64,000 bases of DNA from Owenia fusiformis (GCA_903813345.2 CAIIXF020000012.1:29090684-29154683); one strand, 5' to 3'; positions 11,601 to 22,905 are shown, counted from the stretch's first letter. Numbers and translations: made by a program. Notes: a model not told the origin generated them from the letters alone.

Positions 11601-12145
11601 ATTTTACCATTGAAGTCACCCAAGATTAATATATCTTCATCTTCATTCAATTCTGATAAGTTACTTAATATTTCCTCAGTCAAACTTGAGCATTTTGGCA
11701 TGTCCTTACCATCATTAGGAAAATATGTCACACATATGTTAGCTTTAGTAGCGTTTTGCATTTCAACCTTTATCCAATAACGTTCATATAGATCATCTTT
11801 AGATTCAAATAAGTTATCATCAATTAATCTAACATCATTCCTAATAAAGAAACCAATCCCGCCACCATTTTTATTTCTGTTCTTACCCAACCAAGTGTGA
11901 TTATCACTAGACACCGTAAGTTCATTAGTATCATTGAAAAACGTTTCAGTAATTGCACATATATTAAAATCATTACTTAGTAAGAGCTCTTTTAGCTCAT
12001 GTTGTTTAGCAATACCAAGTCGTTGAACATTATTGAACAAAACTTTGAATTTTGATTTATTTTTATGTTTTCTGCTCCTACGTTGTCTGTGATTTCTCAC
12101 ATTTGGAGTGGATTTTTGGGGAGTGTCATCAGTACTAGTATTCAT
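8642..12145 (-). pseudogene. LINE ORF2: endonuclease-reverse transcriptase, inactivated
   Basis: The N-terminal part has APE endonuclease hallmarks: FNNVQRL, AITETFF, ILGDFNGK, STIDYVLVN and GSDHSI. The middle is a reverse transcriptase: KNNKSCGIDRIPNE, FLDISKAFDVV, GIRQGCALSP and YADDVVLI. The end carries a C-x2-C-x8-H-x4-C knuckle (CKLCN...HRFLLC). The frame is interrupted by in-frame stops near 10220, directly before the YADD codons at 9887, and near 9780, plus frame changes near 9500 and 9130, about five lesions. It would supply nicking and reverse transcription if intact. I place the likely original start at the ATG near 12145, because the first part of the open frame lacks another ATG. 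Confidence 0.85.
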
Positions 12146-12181
12146 TTCATCTGGGGGTAAGGCGTGCACTTCACCGAGAAC

Positions 12182-12735
12182 CTAGAATCTGTTACTACAG
12201 GGAAAATTGGCATTATTAGGGCACTTATGAGTTTTATGGCCTAACATGGAGCAGGAGTAACAATGCACGGGGCTTGGATGCCAGCAGGTGCTAGCTAAAT
12301 GTGATGCCTCGCCACATTTGAAGCAGGCTGGTCTAGAGTTATTGGGTGTTTTTTCTGTTACCCTGTCTCAGTGAAAGGTTATTTCCTGCAATATGTACTC
12401 TCGGTGGAGGGGTAATTGAGGGTTGGGGACATGTTTCGTGGTCCTTATGGGCATGGGAATTCAGCTGATTGTTTCTGTGGAATTGGTTATTCCATGGTTT
12501 AGTAACACTTTTCACTTTTTTAGTAAGACCCATATTGTAAACCAGGCGGTTGGTCCCCGAAGGTGCTAAATGCAGTCCATCACGGTTCAGAAACCCTTCA
12601 ACTGTACCATCTTGGAGAATAAATGTAGAGTCATTGTTGACAAAGTAAGTATTTTCCATGTTCTCACACAGAACTTGGAGCTCAGCATTCACGGCTTGTG
12701 CAGTTGTGTGTGCATTGGCATGGCATTATATATCC
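12182..12735 (-). pseudogene. LINE ORF1 remnant: SGNH esterase-like block plus two CCHC zinc knuckles
   Basis: The 5' part encodes a NRDGLHLAPSGTNRL block, like the catalytic DxxH region of SGNH/esterase domains known in ORF1 proteins of several LINE clades. The 3' part, in a different frame, encodes CFKCGEASHLASTC and CYSCSMLGHKTHKC, two perfect C-x2-C-x4-H-x4-C knuckles, and stops at 12182-12184. One frame change lies near 12340. The start is absent: the coding sequence runs back to about 12735, where similarity ends close to the tRNA-like element. ORF1 proteins bind element RNA; this copy is not functional. Confidence 0.75.
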
Positions 12736-12748
12736 ATGAGTGGGTATT

Positions 12749-12966
12749 GATATTGTAACGACCCTTGGGCACGCTCGTCGGGGAGCTGTAGTGTAGCGAG
12801 CCAGATACTAGACTCGAAAGAGAATGTGCCAAATTCAATGCCCCGTACGGGAATCGAACCCAGGACCTCCCGCTCTCGAGTCAGACGCTCTACCCCTGAA
12901 TCATAAGGGCTAGCCACTACAGCTGAGACTGTAGTAGCGACTTGCCTCGAAGGTCATTACAATATC
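12749..12966 (-). mobile_element. tRNA-like short element with terminal inverted repeats, copy 1
   Basis: On the - strand it has an A-box-like block (TGATTCAGGGGTAGAGCGTC) and a clear B box (GGGTTCGATTCCC), as in pol III tRNA-derived SINEs. Its ends are inverted: GATATTGTAACGACC at 12749 and GGTCATTACAATATC ending at 12966. Copies at 35736 and 58057 share the core, the boxes and the ends. TIRs are unusual for a SINE. Confidence 0.75.
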
Positions 12967-13171
12967 GTCAGGAGTGAGCACAGCGAATGAGTGAAGATAT
13001 TGATATTAAAAAAAAGAAAAAAAATTGTAGTTAAACGCTTTATATATCCAGAAGAATATCAATGGGACTAGATTTATATGTAGTATTACTGCTGAAAAAA
13101 ATGAAAACGATTTTTTAAAAAAAATTCAAAAATTGAACAAAATCGAGACTATCGAGCATCACTTCTGAAAT

Positions 13172-13206
13172 CATCGAATATCACTTTTTAAGAAGTGATA
13201 TTCGAT
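13172..13206. repeat. Short perfect hairpin
   Basis: ATCGAATATCACTT at 13172-13185 is inverted at 13193-13206 with a seven-base loop. The same ATTCGATGGTTT text appears at about 8450, on the other side of the LINE. Confidence 0.5.
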
Positions 13207-13299
13207 GGTTTGGGGATTTTTGCTTAAATATGATATCTTGACCCACTTATCAAAATATATCTCCACGTAATATTCGATCTATATCCTTGCAACCATGGG

Positions 13300-14433
13300 A
13301 CAAGGCATTAACATGACAAAATGTCACCACCTAAAACAATTTGGTCAATTTAAAGCAAGTTGGAAAATTGAGAAGGTCATTAAAGGTCAAATGTCAAATG
13401 TAAAGTCAGATTTGAATTTCTGAGAACATGTAGATGATTTTGAAAAAAAAAATTAGTCGATTTGAAGCAAGTTGAAAAAAGACCTTTTTTGACCTTGAGA
13501 AGGTCATTGAAGGTCAAATGTCAAATCTAAAGTCAAATCTAAAGTCATATTTGAATTTCTGAGAACATGTTGATGATTTAGAAAAAAAAATTAAGTCAAT
13601 TTGAAGCAAGGTGAAAAAAGACCTTTTTGACCTTTTTTGACATTGAGAAGGTCATTGAAGGTCAAATGTCAAATCTAAAGTCAGATTTGAATTTCTGAGA
13701 ACATGTAGATGATTTTGAAAAATTTTTTAGTCAATTTGAAGCAAGTTGAAAAAAGACCTTTTTGACCTTTTTTGACTTTGAGAAGGTCATTGAAGGTCAA
13801 ATGTCAAATCTTAAGTCAAATCTAAAGTCAGATTTGAATTTCTGAGACGTAGATGATTTTGAAAACATTTTTTAGTCAATTTGAAGCAAGTTGAAAACAG
13901 ACCTTTTTGACCTTTTTGACCTTGAGAAGGTCATCAAAAGTCAAATGTCAAATCTAAAGTCAGATTTGAATTTCTGAGAACATGTAGATGATTTTGAAAA
14001 AAAAATTAGTCAATTTGAAGCAAGTTGAAAAAAGACCTTTTTGACCTTTTTTGACCTTGAGAAGGTCATTGAAGGTCAAATGTCAAATCTAAAGTCAAAT
14101 CTAAAGTCAGATTTGGATTTCTGAGAACATGTAGATGATTTTGAAAAAAAATTTAGTCAATGTGAAGCAAGTTGAAAAAAGACCTTTTTGACCTTGAGAA
14201 GGTCATTGAAGGTCAAATGTTAAATCTAAAGTCAGATTTGAACTTCTGAGAACATGTAGATGATTTAGAAAAAAATTGAAGTCAGTCTAAACAGTATTTG
14301 TTAAGTTATAGGAAGTTGTAAGAAATTGTTACAGACGCCGGACGCCAACCTCCAACCACCAACCACCAACCGCCGTCGCAAAAAAACGGAGACCATAACA
14401 ATATGTCACCACTTTTGGTGGTGACATAATAAA
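13300..14433 (+). mobile_element. Hairpin-ended element with internal tandem array (Helentron-like by inference), copy A
   Basis: The left end reads AAGGCATTAACATG then AAAATGTCACCACC. The right end is a hairpin, ATGTCACCACTTTTGGTGGT then GACATAATAAAA, at 14403-14433. Between them are seven tandem units of about 127-148 bp containing TGACCTT and AAGGTCA blocks. Just before the hairpin lies a (CCAACCACC)-rich stretch. The same two ends occur without the array at 28982 and 58122. Central tandem repeats and a 3' hairpin recall Helentron-type elements of bivalves. Confidence 0.65.
13371..14215 (+). repeat. Tandem array with spaced AGGTCA direct repeats
   Basis: Seven units. Six carry two AGGTCA hexamers separated by exactly four bases (TTAA or TTGA): 13374/13384, 13501/13511, 13649/13659, 13784/13794, 14063/14073 and 14200/14210. 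The seventh, near 13930, is degenerate. This DR4 spacing is known as a nuclear-receptor binding geometry; any binding here is only a possibility. Confidence 0.85.
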
Positions 14434-15124
14434 ACATATATTTTTGAAACATCTTGGTTTTCAAAATAAATCGTATGTGGGGAAAGAGTATATAGCTGAA
14501 TAAACCACAATTAAAAATCAACATATACTGGATCATATTATATAATCAAATAAATACTGTAGGTGTCAATGTAAATATCGACTTTACATTATGTGTTGAA
14601 AATATCAATGTTAGCAAGCTTTGAGTCCATACTAAGACTAGACATAAAAGTAAATGAACGTTATGTCAGTTACTTACTGCTAAACACACTTCCAATATCA
14701 CATCATATCATTTGATATCATTTTATCAACTTGTTGCTACCAAATAGCAACACTCATTCGACATGCTTTAAGTCGTGTCGATATTTCAACTTGATATCAA
14801 CTAGTTGATTATAATGATATCATTCAAAATGACGTAATATTGTAAATTGGATATGCTACACTTACTGTACTAAATATATATAAATGTAACATTAAAAAAT
14901 AAATTAGATATCTATTGGCAAACTGAATAACTGGAGGATATTGACACGATACTCTGGAAAACCAGTATGCGGAGGATATTGTGAAGATATACTCTGCTTG
15001 TTGATTTACCGCAAGATTGAACTTTTTCGAACTTTTTGGCATGAAATTTCATTTTCAATAATATTATGCATTTAGTACACTACTAGTAAGTGTATGATAA
15101 TAAGAACATCTTATGCAATTTTCA
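14434..15124. other. AT-rich DNA, no gene seen
   Basis: No coding, RNA or repeat signal beyond short TGATATCA palindromes near 14780-14825. Confidence 0.45.
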
Positions 15125-15225
15125 GAATATCATTTTAATCTATTCGGTGATATTGATATCCACACTCGTTATCTTCGCTCTCTCGCGCAGATATCAATAT
15201 CACCTCGTAGATAAAAATGATATTC
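15125..15225. mobile_element. 101-bp MITE-like hairpin
   Basis: Arms of about 36 bp: GAATATCATTTTAATCTA through GGTGATATTGATATC on the left, and GATATCAATATCACC through TAGATAAAAATGATATTC on the right, with only a few mismatches. The loop holds CACACTCGTTATCTTCGCTC. A loop-like fragment (GAGTGAGCACAGCGAATGAG and GATATTGATATT) is also found at 12970-12995. Confidence 0.65.
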
Positions 15226-15472
15226 CTCAAAAGCATAGCTATCCTATAATTATTTTATAATATAATATAATAGAGTTGCAATATATATGTTAATATATAT
15301 ATACAATGTAGTTACACCATTGCTTTTTTTTTGTAGAATGTAGAGAAATGTGAAAGTAGGCTTTTGATCGACATCCTGGTGAATATTCATATTATTATAT
15401 ACATATTCCTCAAAAGCATAGGATATCCTATAATTAATTTATAATATAATTGAAATATATGTTAATATACAG
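15221..15472. repeat. Direct repeat pair of about 70-80 bp
   Basis: TATTCCTCAAAAGCATAG begins at 15221 and 15404. Each is followed by ATCCTATAATTA-N-TTTATAATATAAT and an ATATATGTTAATATA tail. Confidence 0.6.
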
Positions 15473-15475
15473 GGT

Positions 15476-16524
15476 GTCAAAAAACAATGGCACCCCCTCT
15501 ACAGTAAAAAGTACTTAATGTTACATGGTGTGTCATATCTTATTTTAAAGACAATTTGAATCTGGAGTTACCTGAGAAATTAACACCATATATGCATGTC
15601 GGTTTTTGATCGATATCCTGATTATCAATGTTATAAATAATAAAATTGTCAAATGTTAATTTTTTTATTTCAAATAATGGTTTTGAAGGTATTTTTCTTG
15701 CACAGATTATGTTTTTATTCCTACACGTGTCTAATATCTAAAAATCCGTAAAAACTTATTTCAGGGCATAGTTTAACATGTTTCTGCTAATAAAAAAAAG
15801 TAGTGTAGGTTTCCACATTTATTATTTTGGCAAGCTCATTGATGAATTCCAGATTTATGCATCTTTAAATCAAAGCAACTTCATAAATTGAAAAGAAATA
15901 ATGGGTCTTTTATCAGATATTATATTTGAGAAGTAAAATATATAATTGGAAATTATAATTGGTCAGCTTCTGTATCCCATTGTACATTGTTGTACTGTAG
16001 TTCTACTGGTGAGGGAATATGAACTTTAATCTCGGTTAATTACATAATCCTGCCTTGGGATTGAAGGAAAACTGTTTTAACATAGTCTAGATTGGAATAT
16101 ATATTGGCCCTGGTAGTATTTTGATTTCCTGTACAAGGACGCGATGATGGAGATTGGAAATCTTAACCTTTGTCATTATGCCTTGCGGTATCGCTCCTTG
16201 TAGGGAAACAGAATCCACATTCTGAATATCAAGCCACCTTAAAACATTTCATCTTCTGTATATCTTAATATTGTTGACCATAAAGTCGTTGTAGGAATTG
16301 ATTTTTGGATACAGAATCCACATTCATTACATTTTCTGAATGGATATTTGTCACGTTTGTTTCGATTACATTATACTATACATTCAGTATTGTAAATTAA
16401 CAAAGACAATATGATTGTAACACCAGTAAGATTTATTAGAAAAATGAATTGAGACGATCCAAATCTACATGTGCATTTGAGCAACTTCTTACTATGCTCA
16501 CATGATGATTAGAATTATCATATA
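15476..16524. other. No gene seen
   Basis: AT-rich. An ACAGGGTGTCAAAAAACAAT block at 15471 resembles a Tc/mariner-type terminus, but no matching opposite end was found. Confidence 0.4.
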
Positions 16525-16978
16525 CGAGGGTTGTCCCAGAAGTAATACACTATATGCTCTAACTTTATCAATAATTGATATTTTTCCATGACATTTTCAG
16601 TAAATGTTCATTAGAGACATTTTGATTATTCTACAAATTTTCATGTTGACTGATAAAACTATATTGATGTTATAATAAAATCAAGTTGGTGAATAAATTT
16701 AACAATTTCCAAAACATTTTGATCTTTTAAAAAAAGAAATATTAATAAAATAACACTTTGGATCTTTTCGTAATTAGACAAATTGGTACCTGCCCCGCCC
16801 ACCTCTACCCCCTTGTTGCTATAGCAACCATATTAAGACTTAATATTAATGTTTGATGCTGAAACTTCAGGATATAATACATAAAACTTCAATTGTTATA
16901 TCCACAAAATTTCAGCTGAATTGAAGAATATTAAAGAAAGTTAGAGCATATAGTGCATTACTTCTAGGACAACCCTTG
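16525..16978. mobile_element. Mariner-like MITE, 454 bp
   Basis: Terminal inverted repeats of about 45 bp start CGAGGGTTGTCCCAGAAGTA and continue through CACTATATGCTCTAACTTT; the right end is the near-perfect complement. TA dinucleotides flank both ends (16523-16524 and 16979-16980). The CGAGGGTNGTCNNAAAGTA type of end is typical of mariner-like elements. There is no transposase frame inside. Confidence 0.8.
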
Positions 16979-17583
16979 TATACTGATCAAAATGGGTGAA
17001 TGAATTTACAAATCCTGATACAATGGCTCTCAATGAAATACATGTAAATTAACTTAGAAACTTACATTTTTTTGACTGAAGGCTGAACAATAGTGTTGCA
17101 TATTTCCCCATTATACTAATATAATTGCAACTCTTGATTACTTGTAGCTCTAATCTACAGGTATATTAAAAGCAATTGTTAAAACAAAATAAAGATCTAT
17201 ATTCACCTAAAACTTTCTTCTTTAAAGTTAACATAAATGGAATTGGGCTTGGATCTTTTGTGATACTCTCCTTTTACTATACTACAACGGTCTAGTAAAT
17301 TCTATATTGAATATAACAAGCTGACAGTGTAATTTACAAATCTGTTATTCAATTAAGTTGAAGACTAGTGCCAAAATCTCAATATCTCAGGTGAAATGGG
17401 ATGCAAGAAAATAGCATTCTAAATGTAAGTTTCCCAACACAACACATATCAATGGAATGTACAATTTATACTTAATTACAGAATATATTTTCCCAGCTTT
17501 TCATATATGTATAAAAATGCAAAAATAATTTATACCTCCATATTTGTTTTAAGATCTTGTATCATACATAATTAAATTGGTAT
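16979..17583. other. No gene seen
   Basis: AT-rich, single-copy-looking, no supported feature. Confidence 0.4.
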
Positions 17584-17845
17584 TGCCTTGACATCAACAA
17601 TTACAAATATATGTGCCTTGACATCAACAATTGGAAATATATGTGCCTTGACATCAAAAATTGAAAATATATGTGCATTGACATCAACAATTGGAAATAT
17701 ATATGCCTTGACATCAGCAAATAATATGTGCATTGACATCAATAATTGGAAATATTTGTACCTTGACATCAACAATTGGAAATATATGTACCTTTACATC
17801 AGGAAGTTGAAATACACACTTACACTTCACACTTACAATTTGAAA
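17584..17845 (+). repeat. Minisatellite, 30-bp unit
   Basis: Unit TGCCTTGACATCAACAATTG plus GAAATATA-type ending, about eight degenerate copies. The 30-bp period keeps both strands open in some frames, which explains the short open frames here. Confidence 0.85.
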
Positions 17846-18586
17846 TAAATATGCCCTGAAAAACAATATCAAATACAGTGCAATGTATGTCTAATAATAA
17901 TATTTGTATCATATGCATATCAAAGCAATACCCATATAACTGTATTTGATTAAAATATTGCACCTTGCCCAATTTTATATCACATATAGCAAGCAGTACA
18001 GCATATAATCACTAGTATTCCATTTAGTATTTAAAAGCAGAGAGTTATACGCCTTGAACAAATTGTTTATATTTGTTTTAACTCAAATGTATGTCATTTA
18101 AGATCAATTAAAGTGGCTCAACCTGTACTTATCTTGTTCCAGTATACAATTTATTCCTCTCTTCTATGTTCCAAATTTTGAAAGACTTACTGAACACTTC
18201 AAGTAAGATGTTCTTGGTGCAAGATATTTGTTAGTTAATTTAAAATATTCTAGGCTCTCCTCAGAGGTTTTGCCATCTTAATATAAGTCAATACAAAATG
18301 GAATGTGTATCCTGTTACAAATTGGAGTTATATACATATTCATTTTACAAAATGGAATGTGTATCCCATTACAAAGTGGGGTTATATACATATGGTATTA
18401 ATTTTACATACATAATATGACATTGAGCATAGTTTCATTCCAAATATAAATGGCTTATTCACCATTTTATTGCAATATCCCAATAATGTAACATGACAAA
18501 ATATAACCTTCTGGTAAGTTTTTTTTATAAATCGCTACAAAAGTGAAACAATTTTTGCAGGTGTCATACACAATCAAATATCTCAA
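17846..18586. other. AT-rich DNA with one local duplication
   Basis: A segment of about 50 bp (ACAAAATGGAATGTGTATCC through GTTATATACATAT) occurs twice, at about 18292 and 18346. No gene seen. Confidence 0.5.
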
Positions 18587-18636
18587 AAATGAAGGCCATA
18601 ACAATATGTCATCACTTGTTGGTGACATAATAAAAC
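18587..18636 (+). mobile_element. 3' end fragment of the hairpin-ended family
   Basis: Reads GGCCATAACAATATGTCATC then ACTTGTTGGTGACATAATAAAA, matching the right end of copy A at 14390-14433. No left end is nearby. Confidence 0.6.
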
Positions 18637-19244
18637 TGAGCAATGTAAAACCTCTATAGAAAACAAGTATTAAATAATTCTTAAAATCCCTTAAATTATT
18701 CCACGATATACAACAAATATGTACATGATAATATAAATAAAACATATCCTTTCACAATATGTTTCACATTTGTACAAATATTTAATGTGTAGAAGGATAT
18801 GTGGAATTTCAATGTCAGTTCTAATATATAAGAATAAATAAATTATCACAATCAGAAATAGATATTTACAGTTCTCTGTCAAGTTTGCAAAATGATGTTA
18901 AACATCACCTTCAATACTAGTATTAATAAATATGGTTTAAAGACTTTTGATAGATGGCATAAACTTAGCTGGTTGACTTATATATATTATTAAGTTCACA
19001 TATCAATATTGCTTCAAAAATCTTTTATCGATATTTCGATACCAAACATCAATAAAATTCCGACATTTTGAAAGGTAATATGGTTGAAAAACATTAAGAT
19101 TGGTTTAATTCATATATTATCTTTCAAGTTTAAATACAGCAATATTAAGACACAGCATTTTAAAAGTTAATTCCGATGATAACCATTAAAATTTGGAGAG
19201 CAAACACAGCTAATGATCTGCCATCTACAAGTCCTCGTTCACAC
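18637..19244. other. No gene seen
   Basis: AT-rich DNA without repeats or open frames of note. Confidence 0.4.
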
Positions 19245-19455
19245 TGAATGGGCAGTTTTGGGATATATTACATACATTTGCATCTTATATTTGAGGAATA
19301 TTACATATATCTCACCTTTGGGGATATATTAAATATATCTTACCTTTGGGGATGTATTACATATATCCTACCTTTGGTGATATATTACATATATCTTACC
19401 TTTTTGGATATATTACATACATCTTACCTTTGGGGATATATTACATATATCTAAC
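19245..19455 (+). repeat. Minisatellite, about 26-28-bp unit
   Basis: About seven copies of TTGGGGATATATTACATATA followed by TCTTACCT, with variable spacing. Confidence 0.8.
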
Positions 19456-19552
19456 ATTTAACTGGCTAAACCACTGAGCATACTTACAAAGTTACATTGC
19501 ATTCATTATTTAGCAACCATTTTATATACACTAAATACAAATATTAAATATG

Positions 19553-19655
19553 ACATCTTTAGATATATACAGTTCATAACTTGTATACAATAATACCTTA
19601 TATAGATACTGTATATACAGTTCATAACTTGTATACAATAATACCTTATGTAGCA
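19553..19655. repeat. Tandem duplication, about 58 bp
   Basis: ATACAGTTCATAACTTGTAT then ACAATAATACCTTAT occurs at about 19567 and 19616. Confidence 0.65.
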
Positions 19656-20189
19656 TTGAGCATATTCTTAAATTAATATAATACAATTCTTTTCTATGGA
19701 CTTGTACACTTATGTCCATGATATAAATACTAATTATGCTTCTTTCATGAATTACTTTTAAAGTACAGAACATATCAATACTCAATCTACATGTTCCATA
19801 TGAATGTTAGAGAAACACAACACTACTTGCCAACATTTAGATTGATGCCGTTGCCTTCTGCAAAATATGTAAGCAAAATTGCCAAAGGAAAAGGACAAAA
19901 AAGGAAAGGACATGTCAATACTCAGTCTTCATGATCCATATGCATGTTTGAGAAATACAACACTGCTTGCCAATCTTTACACTAATGTGGTTACCTTCTT
20001 CATAATATGTATGCAATATCGCTAAAGTGAAAGGACCAAAAAGGACAGAACACCACAAGAAAAAGAAAACGCCGAAGAGTCGGCGAAGAGTACACCAGTC
20101 ATAAGGAAAACAAACCCGAACACATAATAATCAGAGACACACTGGGTAAAGAACCAATAAAATCCTAGCAAAAACAGCACATCATTGAT
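19656..20189. other. Local duplication, no gene seen
   Basis: Segments near 19765-19880 and 19910-20030 resemble each other (AACACAACACTACTTGCCAA versus AATACAACACTGCTTGCCAA, with similar flanks), a diverged duplication of about 140 bp. No gene is supported. Confidence 0.5.
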
Positions 20190-20740
20190 CAACAAATACA
20201 ACCTTGGTGTCAATCCAAGATTCAAATTTGACTACAATACCTCGAAGTATTAACATTGGTGTCAATCCAAGACTGCCAGATTCAAATTTGACTACAATAC
20301 GTCAAAGCATTAACATTGGTGTCAATCCAAGACTGCCAGATTCATTTACTACACTACTTCAAGCATTAACATTGGTGTCAATCCAAGACTGCCAGATTCA
20401 AATTTGACTACAATACGTCAAAGCATTAACATTGGTGTCAATCCAAGACTGCCAGATTCAAATTTGACTACAATACGTCAAAGCATTAACATTGGTGTCA
20501 ATCCAAGACTGCCAGATTCATTTACTACACTACTTCAAGCATTAACATTGGTGTGAATTCAAGACTGCCAGATTCAAATTTGACTACAATACCTCAAAGC
20601 ATTAACATTGGTGTCAATTCAAGACTGCAAGATTCAAATCTGACTACAATATCTTGAAGCATTAACATTGGTGTCAATTCAAGACTGCCAGATTCAAATC
20701 TGACTACAACACCTCGAAGCATTAACATATTTTCAATCTG
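20190..20740 (+). repeat. Minisatellite with alternating 60- and 54-bp units
   Basis: About nine units of CATTGGTGTCAATCCAAGAC plus TGCCAGATTC. Most are 60 bp (AAATTTGACTACAATACGTC), while a shorter type has ATTTACTACACTACTTCAAG. The order long-long-short repeats, suggesting expansion of a multi-unit block. Confidence 0.85.
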
Positions 20741-21214
20741 TCTCTGATCAACCATTAGAAAATACAATTAAACAAACAGAGGAGTGACAATGCTGATTTC
20801 CTACTACATGTATTATAATCAGCTGATTATAATCTAAGTGTTTATGAGACATCTACCCTCACTACTTATCAGGATATGGTGTGAATGGGACACACACCAA
20901 GTCACTCCACAAACCTGGTGGGACATGGAATAAAAGAATAAACAGATTTTATCCCTGCTGTCTCAACACTGAGTTACACCATGCCGCTGGTGTGAAAATT
21001 AAATATACATGTAATCTCTTCAATCTCTACAAGCCAAAATCCACACCAAGTCACACTGAAATGTTGGTTTTACTTGGGTCCAATTTCCAAAAGTGTTACA
21101 CTGATGTCAAAGTGTTACAATCACCTGTCACATGATTTCAGTTAATATATGAAGATTCACATTTTCCATTGTTGAAATATAAGAGTGAAAATGTAGAAAT
21201 ATTATAAAATCTAC
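20741..21214. other. No gene seen
   Basis: Unique-looking DNA. A + strand frame of 84 codons (20881-21135) has no recognisable domain and no splice context. Confidence 0.4.
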
Positions 21215-21562
21215 AGGTAATTTCCCCGTTAATTTCCAATACACGACTTCCGAAAGAGGGTGAAAAGTTTAGAATTATGTAAATCTAATTTCCTGACTGA
21301 TCCGAATACACGACTTCCGAAAGAGGGTGAAAAGTTTAGAATTATGTAAATCTAATTTCCTTACCAATCCAAATACACGACTTCCGAAAGAGAGTGAAAA
21401 GTTTAGAATTATGTAAATCTAATTTCCTGACCAATCCCAATACACGACTTCCGAAAGAGGGTGAAAAGTTTAGAATTATGTAAATCTAATTTCCTGACCG
21501 ATCCCAATACACGACTTCCGAAAGAGGGTGAAAAGTTTAGAATTATGTAAATCTAATTTCCA
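21215..21562 (+). repeat. Minisatellite, 67-71-bp unit, five copies
   Basis: Very similar copies of CACGACTTCCGAAAGAGGGT then GAAAAGTTTAGAATTATGTA and AATCTAATTTCC. The high similarity suggests recent expansion. Confidence 0.9.
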
Positions 21563-22297
21563 ACACACAACTTCAACAAGTTTATATCTTGCGGCACTGA
21601 GCAATACGTCAACAGACTATTGAAAAGCATAATTTCCACTCTCAGGTTTACATTATCTAACTTGTTTTTCAACTTCAGATTGTAAATGGTCACGTCACCC
21701 CATCCTCCTAAGCAGGTATCCAGAATCTGTACCTCCTTCTTCCCCCTGCTATAACCAATTTGGATGTGCCCGATTTAACTGAATCACATGATCTAATTAT
21801 GCGCAATGACTTATACATGATTTCTGTCGCAGTGTTGCAACAGCCAATCAGATTGCGAGTTCTTTATCGGGGAAATGGTAACTGATTATCGCAGGGGGTA
21901 AAAAGAAAGAATATGTTCTGGATTTTGAAGCCCTGTGATCGGAGGATGCTTCACCCTGATGTGTTTTGTTGAGAATTGATGATGAGAAGCTGAATACCCT
22001 TGTACCAAGGAATGCTTGACCCTACCCCATCAATTAAAGATGCCTTTATGTTATACTCAAAGAATCTGAGAACTTTAAATAATATCACAGATATTACAAA
22101 AATCATTGATAGACACATTGTACTGACCTGACCTCTATTACACAAATATATAAGTTGATCCTATTTTAAGGAAAAATTACAGTGAAACTATCTGTTTTAT
22201 GTTGGCATCATTATACAAAGACTTGCATATGTATGCGTATACAATTCACACAGATTGTTAATACACGACAGCAAGGCCAAGGCGATATCTTGATATA
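21563..22297. other. No gene seen
   Basis: Mixed-composition DNA downstream of the MYND gene; no feature supported. Confidence 0.4.
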
Positions 22298-22348
22298 CGA
22301 GGGGTGATTCAAAAGTAATGGACAAAATTTCTTTTGAATCACCCCTCG
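22298..22348. mobile_element. 51-bp mariner-type mini-hairpin
   Basis: Perfect 18-bp inverted ends, CGAGGGGTGATTCAAAAG and its complement, with only 15 bases between, flanked by TA on both sides (22296-22297, 22349-22350). The end sequence is mariner-like. It is an extreme internal-deletion derivative or a pair of abutting termini. Confidence 0.8.
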
Positions 22349-22905
22349 TACACCTGTACATGTATGCTATAAACATATGTAAAGTTAAAGTAAATCATTG
22401 TTTCATCGTGCATATCAAGTGTCTATTGTACATCAGATGGAGACGTGCTGAACATTACAGACATAAATTATCATTCTCTGCCACTCCTAATGACGTCAAT
22501 CTATGTAACCCACACATCAGGAACATGTTTGTATACGGCAGAAAGGTTCTTGTTCATTGCAAATCTTTTGACTGAGAATTTGTAATTATATTATTAAAGA
22601 CTACACAATCTAATAAACCCAAAGTCAGAATCCTAATTTAAGTTGTACATGAAATGCTAAAATTTTCAGGAAGCAGCAATTCTAAAGCAGATATCATATT
22701 AGCATCTCATCTGTGTTTTCTTTCTATAACAAGTTTTTCCTTTCCATTCTAGTTTTTCTACCAAAAAGGAAGGTTGAGTCCTTAAATTCCATAACTGGTT
22801 GAAAATGTTTTCACCCTTCATTTCCAAAATAATATACGTACAATACATGTTATTTAGCAGTATTCTGAGGCATTTCCATAATAATATACATACAATACAT
22901 GTCAG
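22349..22905 (-). other. Presumed 3' untranslated and downstream region of the MYND gene
   Basis: Follows the stop codon at 22906-22908 on the - strand. A block of about 60 bp (CCATAATAATATACATACAA through TTAGCAGCATTCTGAG) is imperfectly duplicated at 22823-22870 and 22874-22924; one copy overlaps the last coding exon. No confident poly(A) signal was found. Confidence 0.45.

Larger units (their letters stand above)
8476..12735 (-). mobile_element. Decayed APE-type LINE with esterase/CCHC ORF1
   Basis: About 4.26 kb in reverse orientation. On its coding strand the order is an ORF1 remnant (SGNH esterase-like block, then two CCHC knuckles), ORF2 (APE endonuclease, reverse transcriptase, C-terminal zinc knuckle) and a 3' tail of AATAAATAATAAATA type at about 8475-8502. 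The 5' end is missing or lost next to the tRNA-like element at 12749. The RT has a YADD active site and GIRQGCALSP block, unlike the CR1-type LINE at 30.8 kb, so two LINE clades are present. An I/RTE-like position is possible but not settled. Confidence 0.85.

Noticed and set aside
15471-15520. Tc/mariner element starting ACAGGGTGTC
   Set aside because: No matching inverted end was found downstream within a plausible distance.
17572-17848. Open frames on both strands
   Set aside because: Produced by the 30-bp minisatellite.
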